IMG/VR virus record: IMGVR_UViG_3300001041_000060
Coordinates: 1 to 23,357 of that record
Origin: a virus
DNA: 23,357 nucleotides
Reading direction: 5' to 3' (one strand)
A model generated the notes under the pieces. The model saw only the letters and a list, made by a program, of their open reading frames with translations. It had not been told where the DNA came from and did no database searches. The position numbers and the translations under genes were made by a program. Shown here piece after piece: positions 9,378 through 15,853 of the stretch. Numbering within the stretch: the stretch's first letter is position 1; each line of letters starts with the position of its first letter.

Positions 9378-10484
9378 TTAAGAAAATAAATCTTCATCAT
9401 CTTTACTAATGACTTCATCAACCTTTGATTCCACTTTCTGCTCAATGAGTTTTTCTTCTTTAGGTTTTTTAAATTTTTCAGTTTTTTCTACTGGAGTGAA
9501 TACATTATTATTTTCGAATTCTTCAATTTTAATCTCAGAATCTACTACTCCTTCGGAAAAATCTCCTACCAATAATGGTTTAGTTAAACGATACTCATAT
9601 ATGTTGCCTCCAAGCATATTTGATTTAGGTTTAAAATCATCTACAGAAGAAAGACCAAACGCAACCTGTTCTTTTTGTGCCTTAGTAAGCATTGATTCAT
9701 TCCAATCAACTTCATCAGCACCTCTAAAGACTGTCATTTGCCAAGGAATATGCACATAAGTTTTAGTTTTTACTGTAAGATATTTCTTTAAGAACTCAAA
9801 TTTTTCTACATGCTTTTCATTTGTGAAATCTAATTTCTTAGCACTCAATATAAATGGATGTGGCATATATTTTATACCAGTCTCTTTATCTATGTATTGA
9901 GGAACAAATCCTGCAAGTTTAATAATTTTTTCTTCTTTAAAATCATCTGTGTCTAAAGAATCTTTAGAGTAATAAATTTCTATATTAGCAGAGAGTTTAT
10001 TCTTTTCATCTTCTTTAGCAAGTCTTATAGTTTTAATGATGAATACATCCGTATATTTTCCCTTATATTCTTTATGTTTAATTTGTCCTGTAATTACAAC
10101 TGGTTTTGTAATCTTGGGAAGTTCATCTTTTAAACACTCAATCATATCGAACTCTGTAATAAATTCTTTTTGTTCTCCAAAATTAACTTTAAATTTTTTC
10201 ATATCTGCTACCATTTTTAAAGTTTCTGTATTATTACGATCTGCCCAAGGAATTTCAATATTATTATTTTCTAAATCCTTTGAGAATACTTTCCCTTTTC
10301 CATCAGCCATATACCCACCAAATAGTTCTACAAATACTGCATTATGGTCAGATTCTTTAATCATGAAATTGATCTTAGATGATCTCCATGTTCCTTTATC
10401 ATTTAAAAATGAATTATAAAATTTTTCTTTATCTTTCGCTATACCAATATCACCAATGAAAATAAACTTGTTATAAAATGCCAT
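9378..10484 (-). CDS. SSB-like single-stranded DNA-binding protein, unusually long, with acidic tail
   Basis: 368 residues. The opening MAFYNKFIFIGDIG resembles the first OB-fold strand of SSB proteins (NKxxLIGxL). Beta-rich segments follow, including KPVVITGQIKHKEYKGKYTD (about 123-142) and a second half beginning about residue 175. After a charged low-complexity linker (about 320-360, many E and K) the protein ends DDEDLFS, close to the acidic DDDIPF-type tip with which SSB recruits partners. It is twice the usual SSB length, so two OB folds are possible. It is the first gene after a strong promoter and precedes the Sak4-like ATPase, the expected partner. The ATG has AAGGA about ten bases upstream. 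OB-fold assignment is by eye, not by search. Confidence 0.68.
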   Translation of the reverse strand: MAFYNKFIFIGDIGIAKDKEKFYNSFLNDKGTWRSSKINFMIKESDHNAVFVELFGGYMADGKGKVFSKDLENNNIEIPWADRNNTETLKMVADMKKFKVNFGEQKEFITEFDMIECLKDELPKITKPVVITGQIKHKEYKGKYTDVFIIKTIRLAKEDEKNKLSANIEIYYSKDSLDTDDFKEEKIIKLAGFVPQYIDKETGIKYMPHPFILSAKKLDFTNEKHVEKFEFLKKYLTVKTKTYVHIPWQMTVFRGADEVDWNESMLTKAQKEQVAFGLSSVDDFKPKSNMLGGNIYEYRLTKPLLVGDFSEGVVDSEIKIEEFENNNVFTPVEKTEKFKKPKEEKLIEQKVESKVDEVISKDDEDLFS

Positions 10485-10651
10485 ATGTATTAATTCCTTC
10501 TTTCAATAATTTTATTTTATTATTTATACAAGTAGTTTTAAAAATATATTGAAAGAGGTGGACTTTTATTAAATTTGATAGGTCTTCTGCATTTACCTTT
10601 ATTCTTCAACCAATCAATCCTTTCTTCTTAATCAATTATTTTTCTAACCTC
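10485..10651 (-). promoter_or_regulatory. Long 5' leader of the replication operon
   Basis: About 165 bases separate the predicted transcription start (near 10651) from the SSB-like ATG, much longer than the 40-70 base leaders of the other two promoters here. It is purine-rich early and AT-rich late and contains a possible short peptide gene (10538-10609). No known riboswitch is recognised. Confidence 0.45.
10538..10609 (-). CDS. Possible 23-residue basic leader peptide
   Basis: TTG start preceded by GAAAGG at nine bases, then 23 codons beginning MKNKGKCRRPIKFNK and ending SIYF, then TAA. The peptide is strongly basic. It lies wholly inside the leader between the promoter and the SSB-like gene. 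It could be a regulatory upstream peptide or a chance reading frame; support is spacing and composition only. Confidence 0.25.
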   Translation of the reverse strand: MKNKGKCRRPIKFNKSPPLSIYF

Positions 10652-10657
10652 TTAATC

Positions 10658-10687
10658 ATTATACCATATTACTCAAACCCATGTCAA
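10658..10687 (-). promoter_or_regulatory. SigA-type promoter for the replication operon
   Basis: On the minus strand TTGACA (10687-10682), an 18-base spacer, then TATAAT (10663-10658) preceded by TGG, an extended -10. Both hexamers are perfect consensus. Predicted start near 10651. It points at the SSB-like gene and the genes after it. Confidence 0.85.
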
Positions 10688-10771
10688 ATATATATTTATT
10701 TTACAATTCATAAAAACATTTCACAACCTCAACCTAATTCAACCAAAACCCTTCGAAATCTCACGTTTATT

Positions 10772-10981
10772 CTATAACTCATCTTCAACAATCTTAAAAC
10801 TAAGACTGCCTACTTTTGCATTAACAACTTCAATCATCCTACAACTGTCTACATAATCGTTCAATGATTCTTGAAAATCTCTCATAGCCGATTCCTTAGT
10901 CTCTTCACTATTGAAAACAACTCCAACTGTCATAATCCAAGTTTTACTTATACTTTCTTGGGTTTTTGTTTCTTTTGCCAT
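10772..10981 (-). CDS. Small protein of unknown function, last gene of block 2
   Basis: 69 residues (MAKETKTQES...), not recognised. It has a Lys/Thr/Glu-rich N-terminus, then a predicted beta-strand (SKTWIMTVGVVF), a helix containing SEETKESAMRDFQESL and a final beta pair (AKVGSLSFKIV) with acidic end, a compact alpha/beta layout. The start follows AAGAAGGAAGG and lies 2 bases after the upstream stop, so it is co-translated with the gene before it. It closes the operon; no clear terminator is visible after it. Confidence 0.72.
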   Translation of the reverse strand: MAKETKTQESISKTWIMTVGVVFNSEETKESAMRDFQESLNDYVDSCRMIEVVNAKVGSLSFKIVEDEL

Positions 10982-10983
10982 TA

Positions 10984-11352
10984 TTACCTTCCTTCTTTCT
11001 TAAGTATATTAAAAGCATCATTAAGTTGTTTTAAGAAATTTTCAGGATTAAAACTATCAGAATCTAAAGTTAAATTAATTGTAATATTATTAATAACAGG
11101 AATTTGTGGTTCTTCTACTTTTGGTTCTTCCTTCTCAACCTCTTCAACCCAATCCCATTCTTTAGGTTCTCTATTACACAATACCTTTGATAAAACTTCT
11201 ACACAACTTTCATATTGTTTAATAGCAACAATATCATAATCGTCATTGTCACAATGTCCTAAATTTTCATATAAATCATAAAGAAATACAGTTCCTTCAG
11301 TATATCCTGCATTAATATCATCTACATCATAAAAAAACCAAGTCTTCCTCAT
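10984..11352 (-). CDS. Unknown acidic protein
   Basis: 122 residues from the chosen start (MRKTWFFYDVDDINAGYTEG), not recognised. An aromatic/acidic N-terminal domain is followed by a Glu/Pro linker (KEWDWVEEVEKEEPKVEEPQ, about 68-87) and a C-terminal segment with alternating Ile/Asn/Leu then helix (NPENFLKQLNDAFNILKK). The gene overlaps the end of the upstream one by 26 bases. Neither this ATG nor an in-frame ATG at 11370 has a good ribosome site, so translation probably depends on coupling; the start is uncertain by six codons. Confidence 0.68.
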   Translation of the reverse strand: MRKTWFFYDVDDINAGYTEGTVFLYDLYENLGHCDNDDYDIVAIKQYESCVEVLSKVLCNREPKEWDWVEEVEKEEPKVEEPQIPVINNITINLTLDSDSFNPENFLKQLNDAFNILKKEGR

Positions 11353-11677
11353 GATCAGGAAGCAATACATATAATTTATTATCTCTCATTTTAAATAACA
11401 TTGAACTATGTAAATCAGATTTCTTCATTTTAATATTCCTACTTTCATTATTAATTTCTATGTATGGTTCAAAATCTTCTGGTAAGAAATAATCTCCATC
11501 ACTTTTGTCAACACTTAAAACAATTATCTCTTCTTTAATTTTAGTAATAAACAAATAAGGTTGATTAATTGATTTCGCTTGTCCCCAATGATGACTATTT
11601 TCTAAATCACCATAATCAAATACACTTTTGGAATGAGGAACTACTTTTTGTCCTATTTTGCAATTTTTATATTTCAT
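11327..11677 (-). CDS. Unknown phage protein, SH3-like N-terminus possible
   Basis: 116 residues, not recognised. The opening MKYKNCKIGQKVVPHSKS resembles the first strand of small SH3/KOW-like domains often seen in phage accessory proteins, followed by several predicted beta-strands (PYLFITKIKEEIIVLSV) and a basic segment (RNIKMKKSDLH). The ribosome site (GAGAGGGG) is rather distant. Its 3' end overlaps the start of the next gene. No catalytic residues are evident. Confidence 0.7.
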   Translation of the reverse strand: MKYKNCKIGQKVVPHSKSVFDYGDLENSHHWGQAKSINQPYLFITKIKEEIIVLSVDKSDGDYFLPEDFEPYIEINNESRNIKMKKSDLHSSMLFKMRDNKLYVLLPDHEEDLVFL

Positions 11678-11686
11678 ATTAATTAT

Positions 11687-11863
11687 CTAACCCCTCTCTA
11701 CAACCCTATAAACAATCCCATTATCACTTTTATGCATCCAATACAACTCATTACTATCCAATTTAATTTGAATCCTATAATGAAGTTCAGTTTCTTCCAT
11801 AATTACTCGACAAGTATCTTTTTTAAATGAGTTGAAGTCTTGCAAGAATATTATTTTATGCAA
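11687..11863 (-). CDS. Small unknown protein (58 aa, TTG start)
   Basis: 58 residues, found by reading the gap. It starts with TTG immediately after the TAA of the upstream gene, with GGAGG eleven bases before it inside that gene. The sequence reads MHKIIFLQDFNSFKKD..., then alternating polar and hydrophobic residues (ELHYRIQIKLDSNELYW, KSDNGIVYRVVERG) that suggest a small beta-sheet. Not recognised. Codon use resembles that of its neighbours and it fills the space between two genes exactly, which is the main support. Confidence 0.65.
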   Translation of the reverse strand: MHKIIFLQDFNSFKKDTCRVIMEETELHYRIQIKLDSNELYWMHKSDNGIVYRVVERG

Positions 11864-12025
11864 TTATCTATCATCCTCCATAATCAATTCCTTCAATGCA
11901 ATAAATGCAACATTATTAATCAATATTCCACCTTCAGTTTCATATCCACAAAACTCTAATTGTTCAATTGCTTTCTTAGGATTGTTCTTATATTCATTAA
12001 TCATTTTGCGTGATGTTGTTTCCAT
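11864..12025 (-). CDS. Small helical protein of unknown function
   Basis: 53 residues (METTSRKMINEYKNNPKKAI...). The ATG at 12025 has a near-perfect AAGGAGGTGAAC site, so the in-frame upstream ATG ten codons earlier is rejected. Predicted two helices, one containing NEYKNNPKKAIEQLEF, around a turn with a single cysteine (CGYETEGG). Not recognised. It is followed without a gap by the TTG of the next gene, suggesting coupled translation. Confidence 0.72.
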   Translation of the reverse strand: METTSRKMINEYKNNPKKAIEQLEFCGYETEGGILINNVAFIALKELIMEDDR

Positions 12026-12064
12026 ATTGTTCACCTCCTTAAAATTAATAACCAAGTATAAATT

Positions 12065-12439
12065 CTAATGTTTTACAGGTGTATACTTATCAATAAAATT
12101 AATCATCTCATATTTATTTTTTAATCCAAAGAATAATTGAATACATTCTGTTTTATCGTCTTCACTCATATTAGACCACAACATTTGAATATTACCAATT
12201 ACTTCATTAAATGTTATAAACTCATCGGTAATATTATTCTTAACTGGTTTTAACCATTTTTCTGACCACCAATAAACTCCATCATCAATATTTAATTCAT
12301 ACCAACTATCACTTAATACTTCTGTAATTTTTGCTTTTTTATCTGCATATTCTAGCATTTCAAAAGTAATATCTTGATTAAATTTTTCTCTAAGTTCTTT
12401 AAGATTATCTGTGATTAAAACTTTATCTCCGATTTCCAT
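12065..12439 (-). CDS. Unknown phage protein with SH3-like beta N-terminus
   Basis: 124 residues. The N-terminal half has the pattern of small phage beta-barrel proteins: MEIGDKVLITDN, AKITEVLSDSWYELNIDDG and VYWWSEKWLKPV. The C-terminal half is predicted helical (FNEVIGNIQMLWSNMSEDD). The family pattern is familiar from phage hypothetical proteins but no function is known to me. The ATG has GGAGGAATAATGTA upstream, a good site. Confidence 0.75.
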   Translation of the reverse strand: MEIGDKVLITDNLKELREKFNQDITFEMLEYADKKAKITEVLSDSWYELNIDDGVYWWSEKWLKPVKNNITDEFITFNEVIGNIQMLWSNMSEDDKTECIQLFFGLKNKYEMINFIDKYTPVKH

Positions 12440-12468
12440 TACATTATTCCTCCAATATATTTATTTAT

Positions 12469-13032
12469 CTAATTGACAAACTCTATATAATTTCTCCAAA
12501 ACAACAACTCTGAACTGCTTCTATACGCCACTTTCTCTAAACAATCACTACAAAACTTCCTATACTTTTCTTCACTTTTAAATCTACTATCAATTTTTCT
12601 TTTTGCTCTTTTTACTAACTTAACTCCTTGCATATCAGGGATTTTCTGTGAATATTTCTTTAATTCAAAGATATCAAAATCTACTTCAATTAATCCTACA
12701 GATTGAGGCAAAATATTAACTGGAATAGTATTTACTGTACTTATAACATAACTCATTGCAGGAGCGCAACAAAATCCATTATTATAATCTGACAAACTTG
12801 CTTTTGCTTCAATTCCTTTGATATCATAATGAAATTTACCTCTGCCTTCTGATATCTTTTTAAGTCCTACGCAATCTATAATTTCTTTTCTCTTTTTACC
12901 AATGTCTAAGTCCCACATGCCATGGACTTCTGTTCCAATCATTTTATATCCCCAACCAAATAATATGTATTTAGATATTTCTTTTAGTAGAAAATGTGTT
13001 TCTGATTCATTCTTTGGTCTGTTAAAATTCAA
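12469..13032 (-). CDS. PD-(D/E)XK-type protein, MmcB-like DNA repair nuclease
   Basis: 187 residues. The core reads IIDCVGLKK (D53), YDIKGIEAKASLSDYNNGF (E75, K77) and SVGLIEVDFD, an arrangement resembling MmcB-like and other PD-(D/E)XK proteins where D53, E75 and K77 would be the catalytic set. The basic stretch VKLVKRAKRKIDSRFK could bind DNA. Starts with TTG; the upstream in-frame codon is a stop, so no earlier start exists. The ribosome site GAGGAGGTGAT is the full consensus. It is the first gene of block 2, about 42 bases after the predicted transcription start. Family assignment is by motif only. Confidence 0.65.
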   Translation of the reverse strand: MNFNRPKNESETHFLLKEISKYILFGWGYKMIGTEVHGMWDLDIGKKRKEIIDCVGLKKISEGRGKFHYDIKGIEAKASLSDYNNGFCCAPAMSYVISTVNTIPVNILPQSVGLIEVDFDIFELKKYSQKIPDMQGVKLVKRAKRKIDSRFKSEEKYRKFCSDCLEKVAYRSSSELLFWRNYIEFVN

Positions 13033-13080
13033 TTAAGATTTATCACCTCCTCGATTCTTATGTAACTTCTCTACTTATTC

Positions 13081-13109
13081 ATTATAACATTTTACTTCCT
13101 ACATGTCAA
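13081..13109 (-). promoter_or_regulatory. SigA-type promoter for block 2
   Basis: On the minus strand TTGACA (13109-13104), a 17-base spacer, then TATAAT (13086-13081) preceded by TGT (extended -10). Consensus hexamers and optimal spacing. Predicted start near 13074, giving a leader of about 42 bases before the TTG at 13032. Confidence 0.88.
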
Positions 13110-13144
13110 ATAATTATTTTAGTATTTATGAATAATTTATTGAA

Positions 13145-13468
13145 TCACCGACTACACTTAACGCTACCTCCAGCATCAATATCTCCAGACACCTTGCCAC
13201 ATCGTATACTTCCACCTGCATCAACATTTCCTCCGACATCACCACACTCTAAAGATCCTCCGACATCTACATTGCCTTTTATACTACCACTTATCTCAGC
13301 ACTTCCATCACATTTTAAAGATGCCAAATCGCCTTCAAATTTAATATTTACGTCACCTGATAAACCAGATAAAGCAACCTTTCCATCACAATATATAATT
13401 CCATTTACAACTGAAATATTATTACCACTTGTTTGGATTTTAGTTCCATTGATAATTATTGTGTTCAT
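13145..13468 (-). CDS. Beta-helix-like repeat protein with cysteine ladder
   Basis: 107 residues. After an opening typical of its kind (MNTIIINGTKIQTSGNNISV), the C-terminal two thirds is a short-period repeat of G/S-x-V/I-x-V/A-G-G, for example KGNVDVGGSLECGDVGG and VDAGGSIRCGKVSGDIDAGG. Such repeats form stacked beta-helices (DUF4097- or bactofilin-like folds). Five cysteines recur at matching positions (YC, KC, EC, RC, KC), which would stack along one face. Function unknown; an oligomerising or cell-surface scaffold is possible. AAGGAGAATG lies upstream. It is the last gene of block 3, next to the SPFH-like gene. Confidence 0.72.
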   Translation of the reverse strand: MNTIIINGTKIQTSGNNISVVNGIIYCDGKVALSGLSGDVNIKFEGDLASLKCDGSAEISGSIKGNVDVGGSLECGDVGGNVDAGGSIRCGKVSGDIDAGGSVKCSR

Positions 13469-13555
13469 AATTTATCATTCTCCTTTATTAAAATTTAATT
13501 ATAATTTAAATGTAATTATTTATATTAAACAACAATAACGTAATTTTAACCAAAT

Positions 13556-13592
13556 GTGAAACCCTATACCCTTACTCTGGCAAGGGTTTCAC
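13556..13592 (-). other. Intergenic RNA hairpin after the SPFH gene
   Basis: A perfect 10-bp stem: GTGAAACCCT (13556-13565) pairs with AGGGTTTCAC (13583-13592). A competing inner stem, ACCCTT (13568-13573) with AAGGGT (13582-13587), is mutually exclusive with it, so two structures are possible. It lies 15 bases after the stop at 13608. Downstream bases are AT-rich but have no clear U-tract, so terminator function is uncertain. Confidence 0.6.
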
Positions 13593-13607
13593 TAACTAAG
13601 ATTCTTA

Positions 13608-14519
13608 TTATTTCCCTGCATCTGCCATTGGCAAACTAATAATTTGATTACCACCTACAACTTGAGGGTATGCACCATTCCATTTCAAAACAGTTTGATA
13701 TCTTACAAGTGCATCCGTCAAAGATGCTTGTAATACTTGATTTGCTTTTGCTTCACCTTCTGCTTTGATAAGACTTGCGTCTGCAACACCTTGAGCATCA
13801 ACTCTTGCTTTATCAGCTAATACTTTAGATTGCATCAATTCTGTTTCCATCTGTTGTAATTTTTGCTGTGCATCAACCTTTAATTGAATTGCTTTTTTGG
13901 TTTCTTCATCAGGACGAATTTCACCAAAACTAAATGTTTCAATTACCAAACCAAATGGAGTAAGTTCTTTGATTAATAATTCGTGTACTTTTAATTGAAT
14001 TTCTGTACGCTTATTTCCATATAAATCCATAACACTATATCCAGAAGTAATTGATTGAGATGCTGTTTTTATTTGTTGTTTTAAATATCCTCCAGAAATA
14101 CTTTCAATTGAAGCACCTTTGAAGCGAGTAAATATGGCAGGTAATTTATCAACATCAACATGGTATGTAAAATATGCATCAACTGAAACTGGTTTTCCTT
14201 CCATTGTTGAGGTATTGAACGAATCATCATTTGGAGAACCTTCTGTTTTTGATTGTGTTAACCATACTGTTTCAGTTGATACAGGATATTCTCTAACTGA
14301 TTTCCAAGGAGCGACTATATGCCATCCTTGTGATAGCGTATTTTCCTCTAAACCTCCACGCATGTTATAAATGATTCCTGCATGTCCTGGATTAATCTTT
14401 GTAGTTGACATTCCAAATCCTGCAAGTAAAACAACTGCTGATACTCCGGTAGCAATCAAACCTTTGGTGAATTTATTTATTTTAAAATTACTCATATCAA
14501 TATTAATATTATTTCTCAT
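13608..14519 (-). CDS. SPFH/Band 7 (prohibitin-like) membrane protein
   Basis: 303 residues. One membrane segment (about 19-37, GLIATGVSAVVLLAGFGM) is followed by an SPFH domain (INPGHAGIIYNMRGGLEENT, SQGWHIVAPWKSVREYPV, GKPVSVDAYFTYHV) and an Ala/Gln/Lys/Glu-rich coiled-coil (about 200-270, QQKLQQMETELMQSKVLADK, AEGEAKANQVLQ). This is the prohibitin layout; such proteins form ring or cage scaffolds on membranes and regulate membrane proteases or microdomains. A phage copy could shield or remodel the host membrane. Its start overlaps the stop of a 41-residue membrane protein by 1 base; GAGGAG lies upstream. The protein looks complete. Confidence 0.92.
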   Translation of the reverse strand: MRNNINIDMSNFKINKFTKGLIATGVSAVVLLAGFGMSTTKINPGHAGIIYNMRGGLEENTLSQGWHIVAPWKSVREYPVSTETVWLTQSKTEGSPNDDSFNTSTMEGKPVSVDAYFTYHVDVDKLPAIFTRFKGASIESISGGYLKQQIKTASQSITSGYSVMDLYGNKRTEIQLKVHELLIKELTPFGLVIETFSFGEIRPDEETKKAIQLKVDAQQKLQQMETELMQSKVLADKARVDAQGVADASLIKAEGEAKANQVLQASLTDALVRYQTVLKWNGAYPQVVGGNQIISLPMADAGK

Positions 14520-14644
14520 TATTTTTTAATCTCCTCTTTAATTTTATTTTCTACATTTTCAATCTTCTGGCCTATTTTACCGTATAGTGGTATTGCTAAG
14601 AATAGTAGTATTGCAACTATAGATAGAATAAATAATACAAACAA
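14519..14644 (-). CDS. 41-residue single-span membrane protein coupled to the SPFH gene
   Basis: A hidden small gene: TTG start with AAAGGATGTGAT upstream, then MFVLFILSIVAILLFLAIPL (one hydrophobic span) and a charged helix (YGKIGQKIENVENKIKEEI). Its TAA overlaps the ATG of the SPFH gene by one base (TAATG), so the two are translated together. I infer a small partner or regulator of the SPFH assembly; a holin role is unlikely since no lysis gene is near. The open frame, hydrophobic span and coupling make a chance frame unlikely. Confidence 0.7.
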   Translation of the reverse strand: MFVLFILSIVAILLFLAIPLYGKIGQKIENVENKIKEEIKK

Positions 14645-14679
14645 TTTACATCACATCCTTTCATTATAAACAGTTTTTA

Positions 14680-14928
14680 CTACCAATTACCTAAAACGCC
14701 TACCATTTCCTCAGCAGTATAAAGTTCATCTTCGTATACTGAATAATGCTTGAATGGCTTTAGAGATTTAACCTCATATTTTACTCTATAAATATCAACA
14801 TTATATGCATTTACTTCATGATCGATTGCAATAACTGTTGTCACTTCGACTGGCATAAAAGTATTATTCTCAAGAATCATAAATGCTTTGTCAGAATCCT
14901 CAAATTTTGTATTAATCTTTATTTCCAT
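14680..14928 (-). CDS. Unknown 82-residue protein in the membrane cluster
   Basis: 82 residues, not recognised. Predicted mostly beta (TFMPVEVTTVIAIDHEVN, VDIYRVKYEVKSL) ending in a short helix (ELYTAEEMVGVLGNW). No signal or membrane segment, so probably cytoplasmic. The ATG directly follows the stop of the His-rich membrane protein gene, and the ribosome site (GGAGGATGTGATTAA) lies inside the end of that gene, so the two are coupled. Confidence 0.75.
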   Translation of the reverse strand: MEIKINTKFEDSDKAFMILENNTFMPVEVTTVIAIDHEVNAYNVDIYRVKYEVKSLKPFKHYSVYEDELYTAEEMVGVLGNW

Positions 14929-15399
14929 TTAATCACATCCTCCACAATCACAACTACTTGAGTCAGAACTGCCACCAGAATCATACGAGCTATGCGAACT
15001 ACTACCACTATCATGTGAGTCATGATAACTATGCGAACTATGATATGAATGTTTATGACTATCATGATCATCTGATGCAGAACTAATAATTCCAAAACCT
15101 ATTGAAGTATTTAACAAATAATCATCTTCAACATGATTATTATTCTTACGATTTTGATTAGAATTAGAATTATAAGTTGTCTTAGGAGTTGGTTTTGTAT
15201 TTTTAGGAACATAATTTAATGGAGCATATGTTTTCTGTGATAATTCAACTTTTTGCTTTTGTTTGATTTCTTTTACTTTGATTTCTGGTTTAGAATTAGA
15301 ATTAGGAATAGATTTGTTTTTAGAGTTGTATAAATAATATCCTATACCAAAAGCACCTAATGCTACCATACCTGAAATTACACCTATGGTCATTGACAT
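14929..15399 (-). CDS. Membrane-anchored His/Ser/Asp-rich protein ending in a Cys cluster
   Basis: 156 residues. A hydrophobic N-terminal segment (about 4-24, TIGVISGMVALGAFGIGYYL) anchors it, followed by a Lys/Asn/Pro-rich linker (about 27-90). The tail is low complexity, rich in His, Ser and Asp (about 108-148, for example DDHDSHKHSYHSSHSYHDSH), and ends CDCGGCD. His/Asp and CxC-x2-C patterns commonly bind metals; metal binding at the membrane is inferred, not shown. Similar Ser/Gly/Cys-ended tails occur on small bacterial membrane proteins of unknown role. GGAGAGTGATTAA precedes the ATG. Lies three genes upstream of SPFH in transcription order. Confidence 0.75.
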   Translation of the reverse strand: MSMTIGVISGMVALGAFGIGYYLYNSKNKSIPNSNSKPEIKVKEIKQKQKVELSQKTYAPLNYVPKNTKPTPKTTYNSNSNQNRKNNNHVEDDYLLNTSIGFGIISSASDDHDSHKHSYHSSHSYHDSHDSGSSSHSSYDSGGSSDSSSCDCGGCD

Positions 15400-15415
15400 T
15401 TAATCACTCTCCATT

Positions 15416-15823
15416 TTATTTGTTAATCTCTATATTTAATTGATTTAATTTATCTTCCAACACCATCCTATACTCTTTTCTTTCTTCCTCTGTATCGCTT
15501 TCATCTAAATACCAATTAGTCCAATCATCAAGGTTATTATTTATATCATCATATAATTCTTTTGCTAATGCATGAATATTCTTGCTAACTGTAAATAATT
15601 TTGCATCATCCTTATCTACAATAATATAACTACAATAGTATGATGCAACCAAATGAAAGCCCCAACCTTCAGCATCAAAGAAAACTACAGCAGGAGTGCT
15701 ATTTTGTAAAGCACTGATAAAAGCATCTAGAAATTCATTTGGTATGTTTGTCATGTAACTCGCTCTTTCTGAGAAGTCATTAATTTGTAGGTTAGTCCAA
15801 CCATGTTCTGGTTTTGTAAGCAT
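15416..15823 (-). CDS. Unknown phage protein, 135 aa
   Basis: 135 residues, not recognised. The centre is hydrophobic and beta-rich (TPAVVFFDAEGWGFHLVASY, YIIVDKDDAKLFTV) and the end is a charged helix (SDTEEERKEYRMVLEDKLNQ). The N-terminus (MLTKPEHGWTNLQINDFSERASYM) is polar with no signal peptide, so it is probably cytoplasmic. GAAGGAAACAATAA precedes the ATG. It sits between the lipoprotein and the His-rich membrane protein genes. Confidence 0.75.
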   Translation of the reverse strand: MLTKPEHGWTNLQINDFSERASYMTNIPNEFLDAFISALQNSTPAVVFFDAEGWGFHLVASYYCSYIIVDKDDAKLFTVSKNIHALAKELYDDINNNLDDWTNWYLDESDTEEERKEYRMVLEDKLNQLNIEINK

Positions 15824-15853
15824 TTATTGTTTCCTTCTTTAGTTTTTAAGGAA

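Noticed and set aside
13128-13538. Plus-strand proline-rich frame opposite the beta-helix gene
   Set aside because: Its Pro/Ser repeats are the antisense reading of the Gly/Val repeats; no ribosome site or promoter on that strand.
14645-14700. TATAAT on the minus strand upstream of the small membrane gene (near 14665) as a promoter
   Set aside because: No acceptable -35 hexamer at 16-18 bases; the genes are already within a transcribed block.
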